DNA of 64,000 bases. Origin: Guopingia tenuis. Lineage in GTDB: Bacteria; Bacillota; Clostridia; Christensenellales; Christensenellaceae. The stretch lies in contig NZ_JACRSS010000006.1 of NCBI RefSeq assembly GCF_014384805.1, forward strand, positions 62,001-126,000. Reading direction: 5' to 3'. Made by a program: the position numbers and the translations under genes. The notes under the pieces were generated by a model, which saw nothing but the letters and a program-made list of their open reading frames with translations, was not told where the DNA came from and did no database searches. Below are positions 57,426 to 64,000 of this stretch, one piece after another; the first letter of the stretch is position 1; each line of letters opens with the position of its first letter.

Positions 57426-58813
57426 ACCAGGAAAAGGACTTTTTAGGGACGATGCCAGTCGGCCGGCTGCTTTGGAAGCTGGCGATCCCCACGGTGACCG
57501 CTCAGGTCATCAACATGCTGTATAACATCGTGGACCGGATCTATATCGGCCATATTCCCGAAGTGGGAGCTGCCGCGCTGACGGGCGTGGGCGTCTGCAT
57601 GCCGCTTATCATGATTGTGACGGCATTCGCCGCATTCGCCGGGTTTGGAGGGGCGCCGCGGGCGTCTATCTATATGGGCAAGGGGGATCACGCCTCGGCC
57701 GAAAAAACGCTGGGCAACTGCTTTGTAATCCAGTGTATCATTTCGGTTCTTTTGACGGCGGCTCTGCTGCTTTGGAACCGGGATTTCCTCATGGCCTTTG
57801 GCGCCAGCGAAAACACCATTGAATACGGCGTCAACTATATGAACATCTATGCTATTGGCACAATTTTTGTGCAGATGACTTTGGGAATGAACGCGTTTAT
57901 CACCGCCCAGGGATTTGCCAAAACCGGAATGCTGTCGGTTCTGATCGGCGCTGTTGCCAACATCATTTTGGACCCTATCTTTATCTTTGCGTTCCAGATG
58001 GGCGTGGAAGGAGCCGCCCTGGCAACGATCATCTCTCAGGCAATGTCCTGCGCCTGGGTTCTGCTCTTCCTGTGCGGCAAAAAGACTCGCCTGAAACTGC
58101 ATTGGAAAAACATGGCGCTGAAGGCCGGGATTGTTCTGCCATGCATGGCTCTTGGATTATCCACCTTCATCATGCAGGGCAGCGAAAGCGTTATTTCCAT
58201 CTGCTTCAATTCCTCTCTGCTGCGGTATGGCGGCGATATCGCCGTTGGCGCGATGACGATTTTAACCAGCGTTATGCAGTTTGCCATGCTGCCTTTACAG
58301 GGGCTTGGCCAGGGCGCTCAGCCGATCATCAGCTATAATTATGGCGCGCGCAATCCCGACCGGGTAAAGGCGGCATATAAGCTGCTGCTGAAGGCCAGCC
58401 TCGTTTATTCCACATTGCTCTGGGGCTTTGTCATGCTCTTCCCGCAGGCCTTTGCCGCGATGTTCACGGATTCAGCGCCGCTTTTGGCATTCACCGGGAA
58501 TGCCCTGCGGATCTATATGGCTTGCCTGCTGCTCTTTGGAATTCAGATCGCCTGCCAAATGACCTTCACATCTCTGGGGAATGCAAAGGCGTCCATTCTG
58601 GTGGCAGTGATGCGAAAATTTATCCTGTTAATTCCGCTAATCTATGTGATGCCACTGATCTTCCCGGCGGATAAGACGACGGCAGTCTATATGGCGGAGC
58701 CGGTGGCGGATTTCATTGCTGTTTCCTTTACGGTGATCCTGTTTACCTTCCAATTCCGCAAATCTTTGAAACAGATTTCGGAGATGCCAGCAAAAGCAGA
58801 AGATACAAAGTAA
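57422..58813 (+). CDS. MATE family efflux transporter, copy 2 (MepA-like)
   Basis: A 463-residue antiporter with about twelve hydrophobic segments. The N-terminus (LLWKLAIPTVTAQVINMLYN, VDRIYIGH) and the GQGAQPIISYNYGARNPDRVK motif are of the MATE/MepA type. It differs in sequence from copy 1 at 24963. Translationally coupled to the MarR gene, so drug- or metabolite-induced export is likely, but the substrate is unknown. GGAGAAAAC stands before ATG. A hairpin shared with the lipoprotein genes follows at 58896. Confidence 0.94.
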   Translation: MNQEKDFLGTMPVGRLLWKLAIPTVTAQVINMLYNIVDRIYIGHIPEVGAAALTGVGVCMPLIMIVTAFAAFAGFGGAPRASIYMGKGDHASAEKTLGNCFVIQCIISVLLTAALLLWNRDFLMAFGASENTIEYGVNYMNIYAIGTIFVQMTLGMNAFITAQGFAKTGMLSVLIGAVANIILDPIFIFAFQMGVEGAALATIISQAMSCAWVLLFLCGKKTRLKLHWKNMALKAGIVLPCMALGLSTFIMQGSESVISICFNSSLLRYGGDIAVGAMTILTSVMQFAMLPLQGLGQGAQPIISYNYGARNPDRVKAAYKLLLKASLVYSTLLWGFVMLFPQAFAAMFTDSAPLLAFTGNALRIYMACLLLFGIQIACQMTFTSLGNAKASILVAVMRKFILLIPLIYVMPLIFPADKTTAVYMAEPVADFIAVSFTVILFTFQFRKSLKQISEMPAKAEDTK

Positions 58814-58894
58814 AAGAAAAGCGGGCCAGCCTTTCCATAAAGGACTGCTTCGCTTTATATTGAAAAGGAAAAGGGAAATAGATCAAACACGAAA

Positions 58895-58934
58895 GAAGAG
58901 CGGTTCAGCACACAAAGTGCCGAACCGCTCTTTT
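58895..58934. terminator. Hairpin terminator between MATE copy 2 and lipoprotein copy 2
   Basis: AAGAGCGGTTC, loop of 15 bases, GAACCGCTCTT, then TTCC. It can serve both convergent genes. An almost identical hairpin stands at 60551-60593. Confidence 0.75.
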
Positions 58935-58959
58935 CCACCCTTGTTTGCAGTTTTAATTG

Positions 58960-60384
58960 TTAATACATGACATCTCGATCCATGATGGTACCATCGAGTG
59001 CATTGATAGTGACATAGCATTTTTCTTCGGCATCTTCCATGTCGGAATTGCTGTTGTCCCGGCCGAAGAAGTTCCAGACGGGAATGAGCTTGTATTCCCC
59101 GGAATCCTTCATGAGCATTTTCGCCAATCCTAAAGTAATCCGTTCAATTTTTATATCCGAGGGTTTCCACCAGAACATGGAATCTCCGCCCTCGGAACTG
59201 GGGGTCAACAAAAATTCCATCTGCTTTTCAAAAATCTGTTGGATTTCGTTCCAGGGGAGGATTTTTACATTTTCGTTATCCACTTTTACGATTTGGGAGG
59301 GATTTTTCCAATAAATATCCTCAATTTCACCATTATTCATGATGATGGTGAAATACTCAGGCTTCCAAAGCCGCTGCACCTGAACCCCATCTCCATCCGT
59401 CACGGATAATCCCAAATATTCCCCCACATAGTCTTCCTGCGCACCGTTGTAGGACCGGGTGAAAACATACTTGCAGGCATTTTCTCCCTGATATACTTCA
59501 TAGAGTTCCATATAATCGATTCCTATATTTTGAAGCAGTTGCTGTACTCTCTGAAGTTCTCCGGGATCTTTTAACTCAGAAATGGGAGTGGCAATAGAAG
59601 GGATCTCTCTTTCCTCTGAAAAATCGCTCATCATATTATAAACAAAAAAGTATCCTCCTCGCTCTCCCTCTTGGATATTGATAACATCCATTTTTAATGC
59701 GGAATCACCATTTACTAAGCGAAAATTACCTTGAGCATATTCTTCGCCTTTTGGATAATGTATCATATAATCTGCAGGAGGCAGTTCATCATCTGCAGGC
59801 GCTTCTGCCTGCATTCTTTTTAAATCCTCAAGATAAAGCTCCATTATTTCTAAATCCGTCATTTCATCAGTAACTTTACCAACTAAGGAGTCTGTTGCAT
59901 AGATTACTTGTTCTTCTCCTTCTTTTAACGGTTCTCCTGTAAGGGAATGGAGATTATTTTTAATCCGGAAAATCATCAATTCGGCTTCTTGAATTCCATA
60001 TTCTAGCTCCCCCTTGGTAACCTCGGTATAATTGTATACAGTATATTCAGGAAATGCTCCTTCTACTATTCTTTTTAGTGAATCCCCGCTTTCAAAGGGC
60101 TTCTCTGCGACTGTCAGTACTGCCATTTTGCTTTCATCACCACCCGTGATATCAGCGTCTACAATAAGGGTATGGCCAGATTGTTCAAAGGTCTTTTCCA
60201 AAGAATAATGGCTCCCTACCCCTGTAGGAGCTTGCCCCGGGTCAGCAGTTTCTGCGATTTTATCTGTCAAATCTCCCTTTTGGCTGACAACAGCTTCTTC
60301 CGGGGTGGGCTGGCAGGCGGAAAGGAGGAGAGGGAGAGCAAAAAAACATACAAAAAGGCGAAAGCGCATATTTTTCCGGAACAT
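58960..60384 (-). CDS. DUF6034-like lipoprotein, paralogue 2
   Basis: A 474-residue lipoprotein; lipobox LSAC with Cys24, then QPTPEEAVVSQKGDLTDKI. GGDESKMAVLTVAEKPFESGDSLKRI and the C-terminal blocks VTDGDGVQVQRLWKPEYF, VKVDNENVKILPW, YKLIPVWNFFGRD and CYVTINALDGTI agree with paralogue 1. The middle third differs most. ATG 60384 has AAAGGGG upstream. The gene plus its trailing hairpin look duplicated with paralogue 3. More AT-rich than the house-keeping genes around it. Function unknown; surface exposure and family expansion suggest interaction with the environment or cell envelope. Confidence 0.85.
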   Translation of the reverse strand: MFRKNMRFRLFVCFFALPLLLSACQPTPEEAVVSQKGDLTDKIAETADPGQAPTGVGSHYSLEKTFEQSGHTLIVDADITGGDESKMAVLTVAEKPFESGDSLKRIVEGAFPEYTVYNYTEVTKGELEYGIQEAELMIFRIKNNLHSLTGEPLKEGEEQVIYATDSLVGKVTDEMTDLEIMELYLEDLKRMQAEAPADDELPPADYMIHYPKGEEYAQGNFRLVNGDSALKMDVINIQEGERGGYFFVYNMMSDFSEEREIPSIATPISELKDPGELQRVQQLLQNIGIDYMELYEVYQGENACKYVFTRSYNGAQEDYVGEYLGLSVTDGDGVQVQRLWKPEYFTIIMNNGEIEDIYWKNPSQIVKVDNENVKILPWNEIQQIFEKQMEFLLTPSSEGGDSMFWWKPSDIKIERITLGLAKMLMKDSGEYKLIPVWNFFGRDNSNSDMEDAEEKCYVTINALDGTIMDRDVMY

Positions 60385-60550
60385 AGCGAAGCCCCTTTCT
60401 TTTTAGAAGAGAAATACATTTTATGAAAAACGAAGTGTCTGTATTTTTATTGTAACTTACCAAAAGAAAGGGGACAAGACCAAACGGAAAAATTAAAAGT
60501 TTGGATACATGAAATGGGGAAGATAGTTTGAAAAGCGGACCACAAAATGA

Positions 60551-60594
60551 AAAAAGAGCGGTTCAGCATGCAAAGTGCCGAACCACTCTTTTCC
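60551..60594 (-). terminator. Terminator of lipoprotein copy 3
   Basis: Minus strand AGAGTGGTTCGGCA, loop, TGCTGAACCGCTCT, then TTTTTTC. Confidence 0.85.
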
Positions 60595-60627
60595 ACCCTT
60601 ATTTACAATTTGCGTCAGCTGACTAAG

Positions 60628-62064
60628 TTAGTACATGACTCCCCGATCAACGATGCTTCCATCCATGGCGTTGATGGTGAGATAGCATTTCTCTGGACAA
60701 TCCTCAAGTTCCGTATTCAAATTATCCTGACCAAAAAAGCTCCAAACGGGAATGAGTTTGTATTCGTTGGTATCCTTCATGATGACCTTCATCAGCCCTA
60801 GGCTGATGCGGTTAATCCGGAGATCCGAGGCTTTCCAGAACAACTGGCCGATTCCTTCCGCCCGGCTTTCATCACTAGGCGTGAGCATATATCCGATTTG
60901 CCGTTCAAAGATTTTCTGGATTTCACTCCAGGGGAGGATTTTGGTATTTTCGTTATCCACTTTTACAATTTGAGAAGGATTGTTCCATGTAATATCCTGA
61001 ATCATTCCCTGGTACATTGTAATTTGAAAATATTCCTGCTGCCAGAGATTTTGTGCGATAACACCATCCCCATCTGTTGCGGTGAGACCCAGATAGAACG
61101 CGGCATAGTCCTCCTGCGCTCCGTTATATGCTCTTGTATAGATATATTGGCAGGCATCTTCTCCTTGATAGATACAGTTCAGTTGCATATAGTCAATCCC
61201 CATTGATTGCAAGATATTTTCGATATTCTGCTGTTCCTCAAGGTTTTTTACGTTGGCTGGCAACTCGGCTTTTAATGGTAATTTAACTAAAGAAGAATCA
61301 ACATTCATTCGTTTTACCATGAAAATAGAACCGGGACGATCCGCCCAATTTGCAAAATCAACATCATATTTAATATCACCCTTCATGATGCGAAGATTCT
61401 CCTGAGGAATTACATTACCCTCAATTTTATATTGGGCAGGCTTCAATTCGGAATCCCTTGGCGCTTTTGTTGCCTTCTCTTTCAATTCATCAACATAAAT
61501 TTGTAGTTTCTCTACTTTTGTTAGCTTATTTCGTTCTTCTCTACTTAGTCCCTGCAGGGAATCTGCTATAGGATATCCAACAAGACTCTCCTCCCCCTCT
61601 GGAAGAGGCTCTCCTGTTTCCGGATCTAAATGATTTTTTTCACGGAAGAGAGCTAACTCAAATCTTTTTATTTCTTTATCATAGTCCTCTTGTGTTAATT
61701 CGGCATAGTCGTAAATTTGATAATCTGGAAATAATGTTGTCACAATTTCCTTCATTGGTTCTCCACTTTCAAAAGGGTTTCCCTCCACTGTCAGCACCGG
61801 CATTCGGCCCTCTTCGCCTCCAGTGAGTTGCACATCAATGGAAAGCGTGTTCCCCGATGCTTCATATGTTTTTTCATAAATATACCGGCTCCCCACCCCT
61901 GTAGGAGCTTGCCCCGGGTCAGCAGTTTCTGAGATTTTATCCGTCAAATCCCCTTTCTGGCTGACAACAGCTTCTTCCGGAGTGGGCTGGCAAGAGCAGA
62001 GCAAACAGCAAATAGTTAATAGAATAATATTTATACGAAAAATTTTTTTTATTATCTTATTCAT
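60628..62064 (-). CDS. DUF6034-like lipoprotein, paralogue 3
   Basis: A 478-residue lipoprotein; signal with lipobox LLCSC and Cys25, then QPTPEEAVVSQKGDLTDKI as in paralogue 2. GGEEGRMPVLTVEGNPFESGEPMKEI and the C-terminal blocks ATDGDGVIAQNLWQQEYF, VKVDNENTKILPWSEIQ, YKLIPVWSFFGQD and CYLTINAMDGSIVDRG are shared. The start at 62064 is preferred over a longer frame from 62112, which overlaps the neighbouring gene and lacks a signal. It begins 26 bases after the small secreted protein gene, so the two form an operon. Strongly AT-rich. Confidence 0.83.
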   Translation of the reverse strand: MNKIIKKIFRINIILLTICCLLCSCQPTPEEAVVSQKGDLTDKISETADPGQAPTGVGSRYIYEKTYEASGNTLSIDVQLTGGEEGRMPVLTVEGNPFESGEPMKEIVTTLFPDYQIYDYAELTQEDYDKEIKRFELALFREKNHLDPETGEPLPEGEESLVGYPIADSLQGLSREERNKLTKVEKLQIYVDELKEKATKAPRDSELKPAQYKIEGNVIPQENLRIMKGDIKYDVDFANWADRPGSIFMVKRMNVDSSLVKLPLKAELPANVKNLEEQQNIENILQSMGIDYMQLNCIYQGEDACQYIYTRAYNGAQEDYAAFYLGLTATDGDGVIAQNLWQQEYFQITMYQGMIQDITWNNPSQIVKVDNENTKILPWSEIQKIFERQIGYMLTPSDESRAEGIGQLFWKASDLRINRISLGLMKVIMKDTNEYKLIPVWSFFGQDNLNTELEDCPEKCYLTINAMDGSIVDRGVMY

Positions 62065-62090
62065 ACGGCTGTTCCTTTCTTTATGTCTGT

Positions 62091-62501
62091 TTAAGCATCC
62101 ACTAATTGCCAATTACCCGAAGAATATACGGAATACCCCTGATAACTGCCTACGTTCATAATACGAAGATGAACATGCCATAAATCATTATGGCTGGGAA
62201 GTTCAAATTTTGTTCCATAACGCGCCGGTTCATCATCAACTATTTGAATCCAATTCCCCACGTCATTTTTCTTATAAACCGGGTAAGCTCTCATAGTTGC
62301 GGAGCTTGGGTTGGTTGTCCATGCCTGACATTTTAGATATGGATCATGCTTTTGCGGAACAGAATTTGTTGTATAGTATCCTGATTTAGATGTCCCGCTA
62401 TGACTCAGTGTTTCACCTACTGCAAACGCCGTACTGCAAACAGCAAAAATCGACATAACAACCATTACACAAACGACGATTTTTCTTGCTTTCTTTTTCA
62501 T
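62091..62501 (-). CDS. Small secreted protein of unknown function (136 residues)
   Basis: A 136-residue protein with a Sec signal peptide: MKKKARK, hydrophobic core, cleavage after AFA (25-27). The mature part of about 109 residues has many aromatic and polar residues (SGYYTTNSVPQKHDPYLKCQAW, HNDLWHVHLRIMNVG, YSVYSSGNW) and one Cys. The pattern suggests a small beta-sandwich; no enzyme motif is seen. RBS AAAGGGG. It lies 26 bases upstream of lipoprotein 3 on the same strand and probably shares its transcript. I cannot assign it to a family. Confidence 0.75.
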   Translation of the reverse strand: MKKKARKIVVCVMVVMSIFAVCSTAFAVGETLSHSGTSKSGYYTTNSVPQKHDPYLKCQAWTTNPSSATMRAYPVYKKNDVGNWIQIVDDEPARYGTKFELPSHNDLWHVHLRIMNVGSYQGYSVYSSGNWQLVDA

Positions 62502-62527
62502 TTGTTTTTCCCCTTTGTTATTTTGAT

Positions 62528-62556
62528 TTGTCAAGTTTGTCGAAATATGCTATACT
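62528..62556 (+). promoter_or_regulatory. Plus-strand promoter of a candidate RNA gene
   Basis: TTGTCA (62528-62533), 17-base spacer, TATACT (62551-62556). No coding gene follows closely; the FGGY kinase has its own promoter at 62786. Confidence 0.65.
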
Positions 62557-62560
62557 GGTT

Positions 62561-62700
62561 GTGCCCTTGAAGATCACCTGCGGAACTTGCGTCCGCAGGG
62601 GCTGCCCGGCCGGATTTTCAAGGGCATTTCCTATGCCCATGGGCTTCACCTCCCCCCGTATTCAATTAGTTGCGGTTTGAAATTTGGTTGTTTCTATCCT
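62561..62700 (+). ncRNA. Candidate structured noncoding RNA
   Basis: Starting just after the promoter at 62528. TGCCCTTGAA (62562-62571) pairs with TTCAAGGGCA (about 62619-62628), enclosing CCTGCGGA/TCCGCAGG (about 62577-62601). A second short stem TGCCCATGGGC follows. No frame with an RBS crosses it. The 3' end is uncertain. It did not match any RNA class I could recall with confidence. Confidence 0.4.
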
Positions 62701-62785
62701 TAATATTCCTGGGAGGGAAGGATTCTTACATAAAAATGAAAAATTTTTTAAATTTTTTTATCTAAAAAAAGAACAGACTTTCCAG

Positions 62786-62814
62786 TTGAATTCCCATTGG
62801 TTTTCAAATATAAT
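62786..62814 (+). promoter_or_regulatory. Promoter of the FGGY kinase gene
   Basis: TTGAAT (62786-62791), 17-base spacer, TATAAT (62809-62814); coding start at 62900. Confidence 0.75.
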
Positions 62815-62899
62815 AGGAACAGATTCATCGGGGCGGAATTTTTTATAACGGCATATGATTCCATAACTATTATAACACTTTCGTTGGGAGGAAAATGGG

Positions 62900-64000
62900 A
62901 TGACGAAATATCTTTTGGCACACGACCTGGGTACCTCGGGCAACAAGGCAACGCTGTTTGACACGGACGGCGCGCTCATCAAGAGCGTAATCGCGCCCTA
63001 TGACACCCATTATTACAACAATAACTGGGCCGAACAGAACCCGGAGGACTGGTGGAAGGCGGTTTGCGACAGCACAAAGCACCTTCTGGAAGGAATCGAT
63101 AAAAAGGCAGTTGTCGCGGTTTCCTTCAGCGGGCAGATGCAAAACCTGCTCTGCATGGATAAAGGCGGCCGGCCTCTTGGCCCCTCCATTATCTGGGCAG
63201 ATATGCGTTCCTCCAAGGAGGAAAACTATATCCGCACCCACATGGATCCCTGGAAACACTACACCACCACGGGCACCCAGCCCAGCAGCGGCTATACCCT
63301 GGAAAAGCTGATGTGGCTCAAGGCCAACGATCCGGATACCTATAAACAGACGGACAAAATCCTCTCGGCGAAGGACTATATTATTTATAAAATGACGGGG
63401 CGCTATGGCATCGATCCCTCCAACGGTTCGGGCACGGCGGCGATGGATATCGTCAAGCGGGAATGGTCGCAGGAGCTGATCGACCTGGCAGGCGTGGACG
63501 GCGAGATGTTCCCGGAAATTTTTGAGGCGACGACGGTGATGGGCGAGATCCCGGCGGGAATCGCGGAGGAATGCGGCCTGGCCCCGGGCACCAAGGTGGT
63601 GCTGGGCGGCGGCGACGGCCAGTGCTCCTCTGTGGGCGCGGGTTCGATTGCCGAGGGCAAGAGCTATGTCTGCGCAGGCTCTTCGGCTTGGGTGGCCAGC
63701 GCCTCCAGCGAGCCGGTGTTTGATAAGGAAATGCGGATTGTCAACGTGGCCCATGTCGTGCCGGGGATGTATTGCCCCAGCGGCACCATGCAGTCGGCGG
63801 GTTCGGCCTTCAACTGGGTGAAAAACGAAATCTGCCTGGATGAGCAGCGCCGGGCCAGGGAAGAGGGCAGGAGCCCTTATGACTTTATCAATCCGCAGAT
63901 TGAGGCGTCGCCCGTGGGAGCCAACGGCGTTTTGTTCCTGCCTTATTTGCAGGGAGAGCGTTCGCCCCGGTGGAATCCCCATGCCAAGGGCGTTTTTGCG
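62900..64000 (+). CDS. FGGY family carbohydrate kinase, xylulokinase-like (partial, runs off the right end)
   Basis: The first 367 residues of a sugar kinase; the frame is open to base 64000. The N-terminal FGGY domain starts LLAHDLGTSGNKATLFD (phosphate-1 loop), then NNNWAEQNPEDWWKAV, SFSGQMQ and WADMRS, typical of xylulokinase/FGGY. DPSNGSGT and GGGDGQCSSVGAG (phosphate-2/adenosine) follow. A D-ketose or polyol is the likely substrate, but sequence alone does not settle which. Start 62900 has TTGGGAGG upstream and its own promoter. The C-terminal third lies outside the window. Confidence 0.9.
   Translation, partial: MTKYLLAHDLGTSGNKATLFDTDGALIKSVIAPYDTHYYNNNWAEQNPEDWWKAVCDSTKHLLEGIDKKAVVAVSFSGQMQNLLCMDKGGRPLGPSIIWADMRSSKEENYIRTHMDPWKHYTTTGTQPSSGYTLEKLMWLKANDPDTYKQTDKILSAKDYIIYKMTGRYGIDPSNGSGTAAMDIVKREWSQELIDLAGVDGEMFPEIFEATTVMGEIPAGIAEECGLAPGTKVVLGGGDGQCSSVGAGSIAEGKSYVCAGSSAWVASASSEPVFDKEMRIVNVAHVVPGMYCPSGTMQSAGSAFNWVKNEICLDEQRRAREEGRSPYDFINPQIEASPVGANGVLFLPYLQGERSPRWNPHAKGVFA

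Overview
The window looks like chromosome from a Clostridia-class Firmicute, probably a strict anaerobe. It encodes two alpha/beta-type small acid-soluble spore proteins (spore former), an anaerobic class III ribonucleotide reductase with its activase, a tryptophanase-family lyase, a Clostridia-type Re-citrate-synthase-like enzyme, and many families typical of gut Clostridia (DegV, DUF6054, DUF6320-like, DUF951, DUF3021, DUF6034-like). Most of it is GC-rich. The right end (about 55.5-62.9 kb) contains clearly AT-richer stretches. No rRNA, tRNA, CRISPR array, transposase or phage gene was seen. All family assignments come from reading motifs by eye; no database search was run.

Layout. 1-6.2 kb: end of a branched-chain-type ABC transporter (LivG end, LivF, a lipoprotein binding protein), three short-chain dehydrogenases and a DhaK/DhaL kinase pair, apparently one catabolic operon. 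6.2-7.8 kb: a strongly folded leader and a tryptophanase-like gene. 8.1-12.0 kb: MsrA-MsrB fusion, secreted GH25 lysozyme with three LysM repeats, a small acidic protein, a GNAT acetyltransferase and a cyclophilin. 12.4-17.8 kb: two spore proteins, a repeat-rich gap, a DegV protein, a lipoprotein with a C39-like peptidase domain preceded by a direct repeat, and a DUF6054 protein. 18.3-21.1 kb: nrdD and nrdG behind a candidate NrdR-controlled promoter. 21.7-27.3 kb (minus strand): a hydrolase/acyltransferase/zinc-ribbon membrane protein trio, a MATE transporter with an attenuator-like leader, and RadC. 27.5-37.1 kb: a PepV-like dipeptidase, a short alanyl-tRNA synthetase, a 112-bp tandem repeat, a LytTR/DUF3021 pair, signal peptidase I with DUF951, CorA, MurA and a phosphoribosyltransferase. 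37.1-45.3 kb: a second DegV protein, two aminotransferases, the Re-citrate-synthase/isopropylmalate-synthase-like enzyme, an Lrp regulator, a HAD phosphatase, a DUF362 ferredoxin protein and TrmL. 45.6-55.1 kb: a Na/phosphate cotransporter, pgk-tpiA-gpmI, a radical SAM protein, a small P-loop protein, thrC and trpS. 55.2-62.5 kb: three paralogous lipoproteins, a MarR-MATE operon and a small secreted protein. 62.5 kb to the end: a candidate structured RNA and the start of an FGGY sugar kinase.

The most unusual items are: the SDR trio, in which two of three members lack the catalytic tyrosine, beside a DhaK/DhaL pair without DhaM; the nested inverted repeats before the tryptophanase-like gene; a dispersed structured repeat before degV and thrC; the compact hydrolase/acyltransferase/zinc-ribbon operon; the promoter-operator-leader-peptide-terminator arrangement before a MATE gene; the triplicated lipoprotein locus; and a possible independent RNA upstream of the FGGY kinase.
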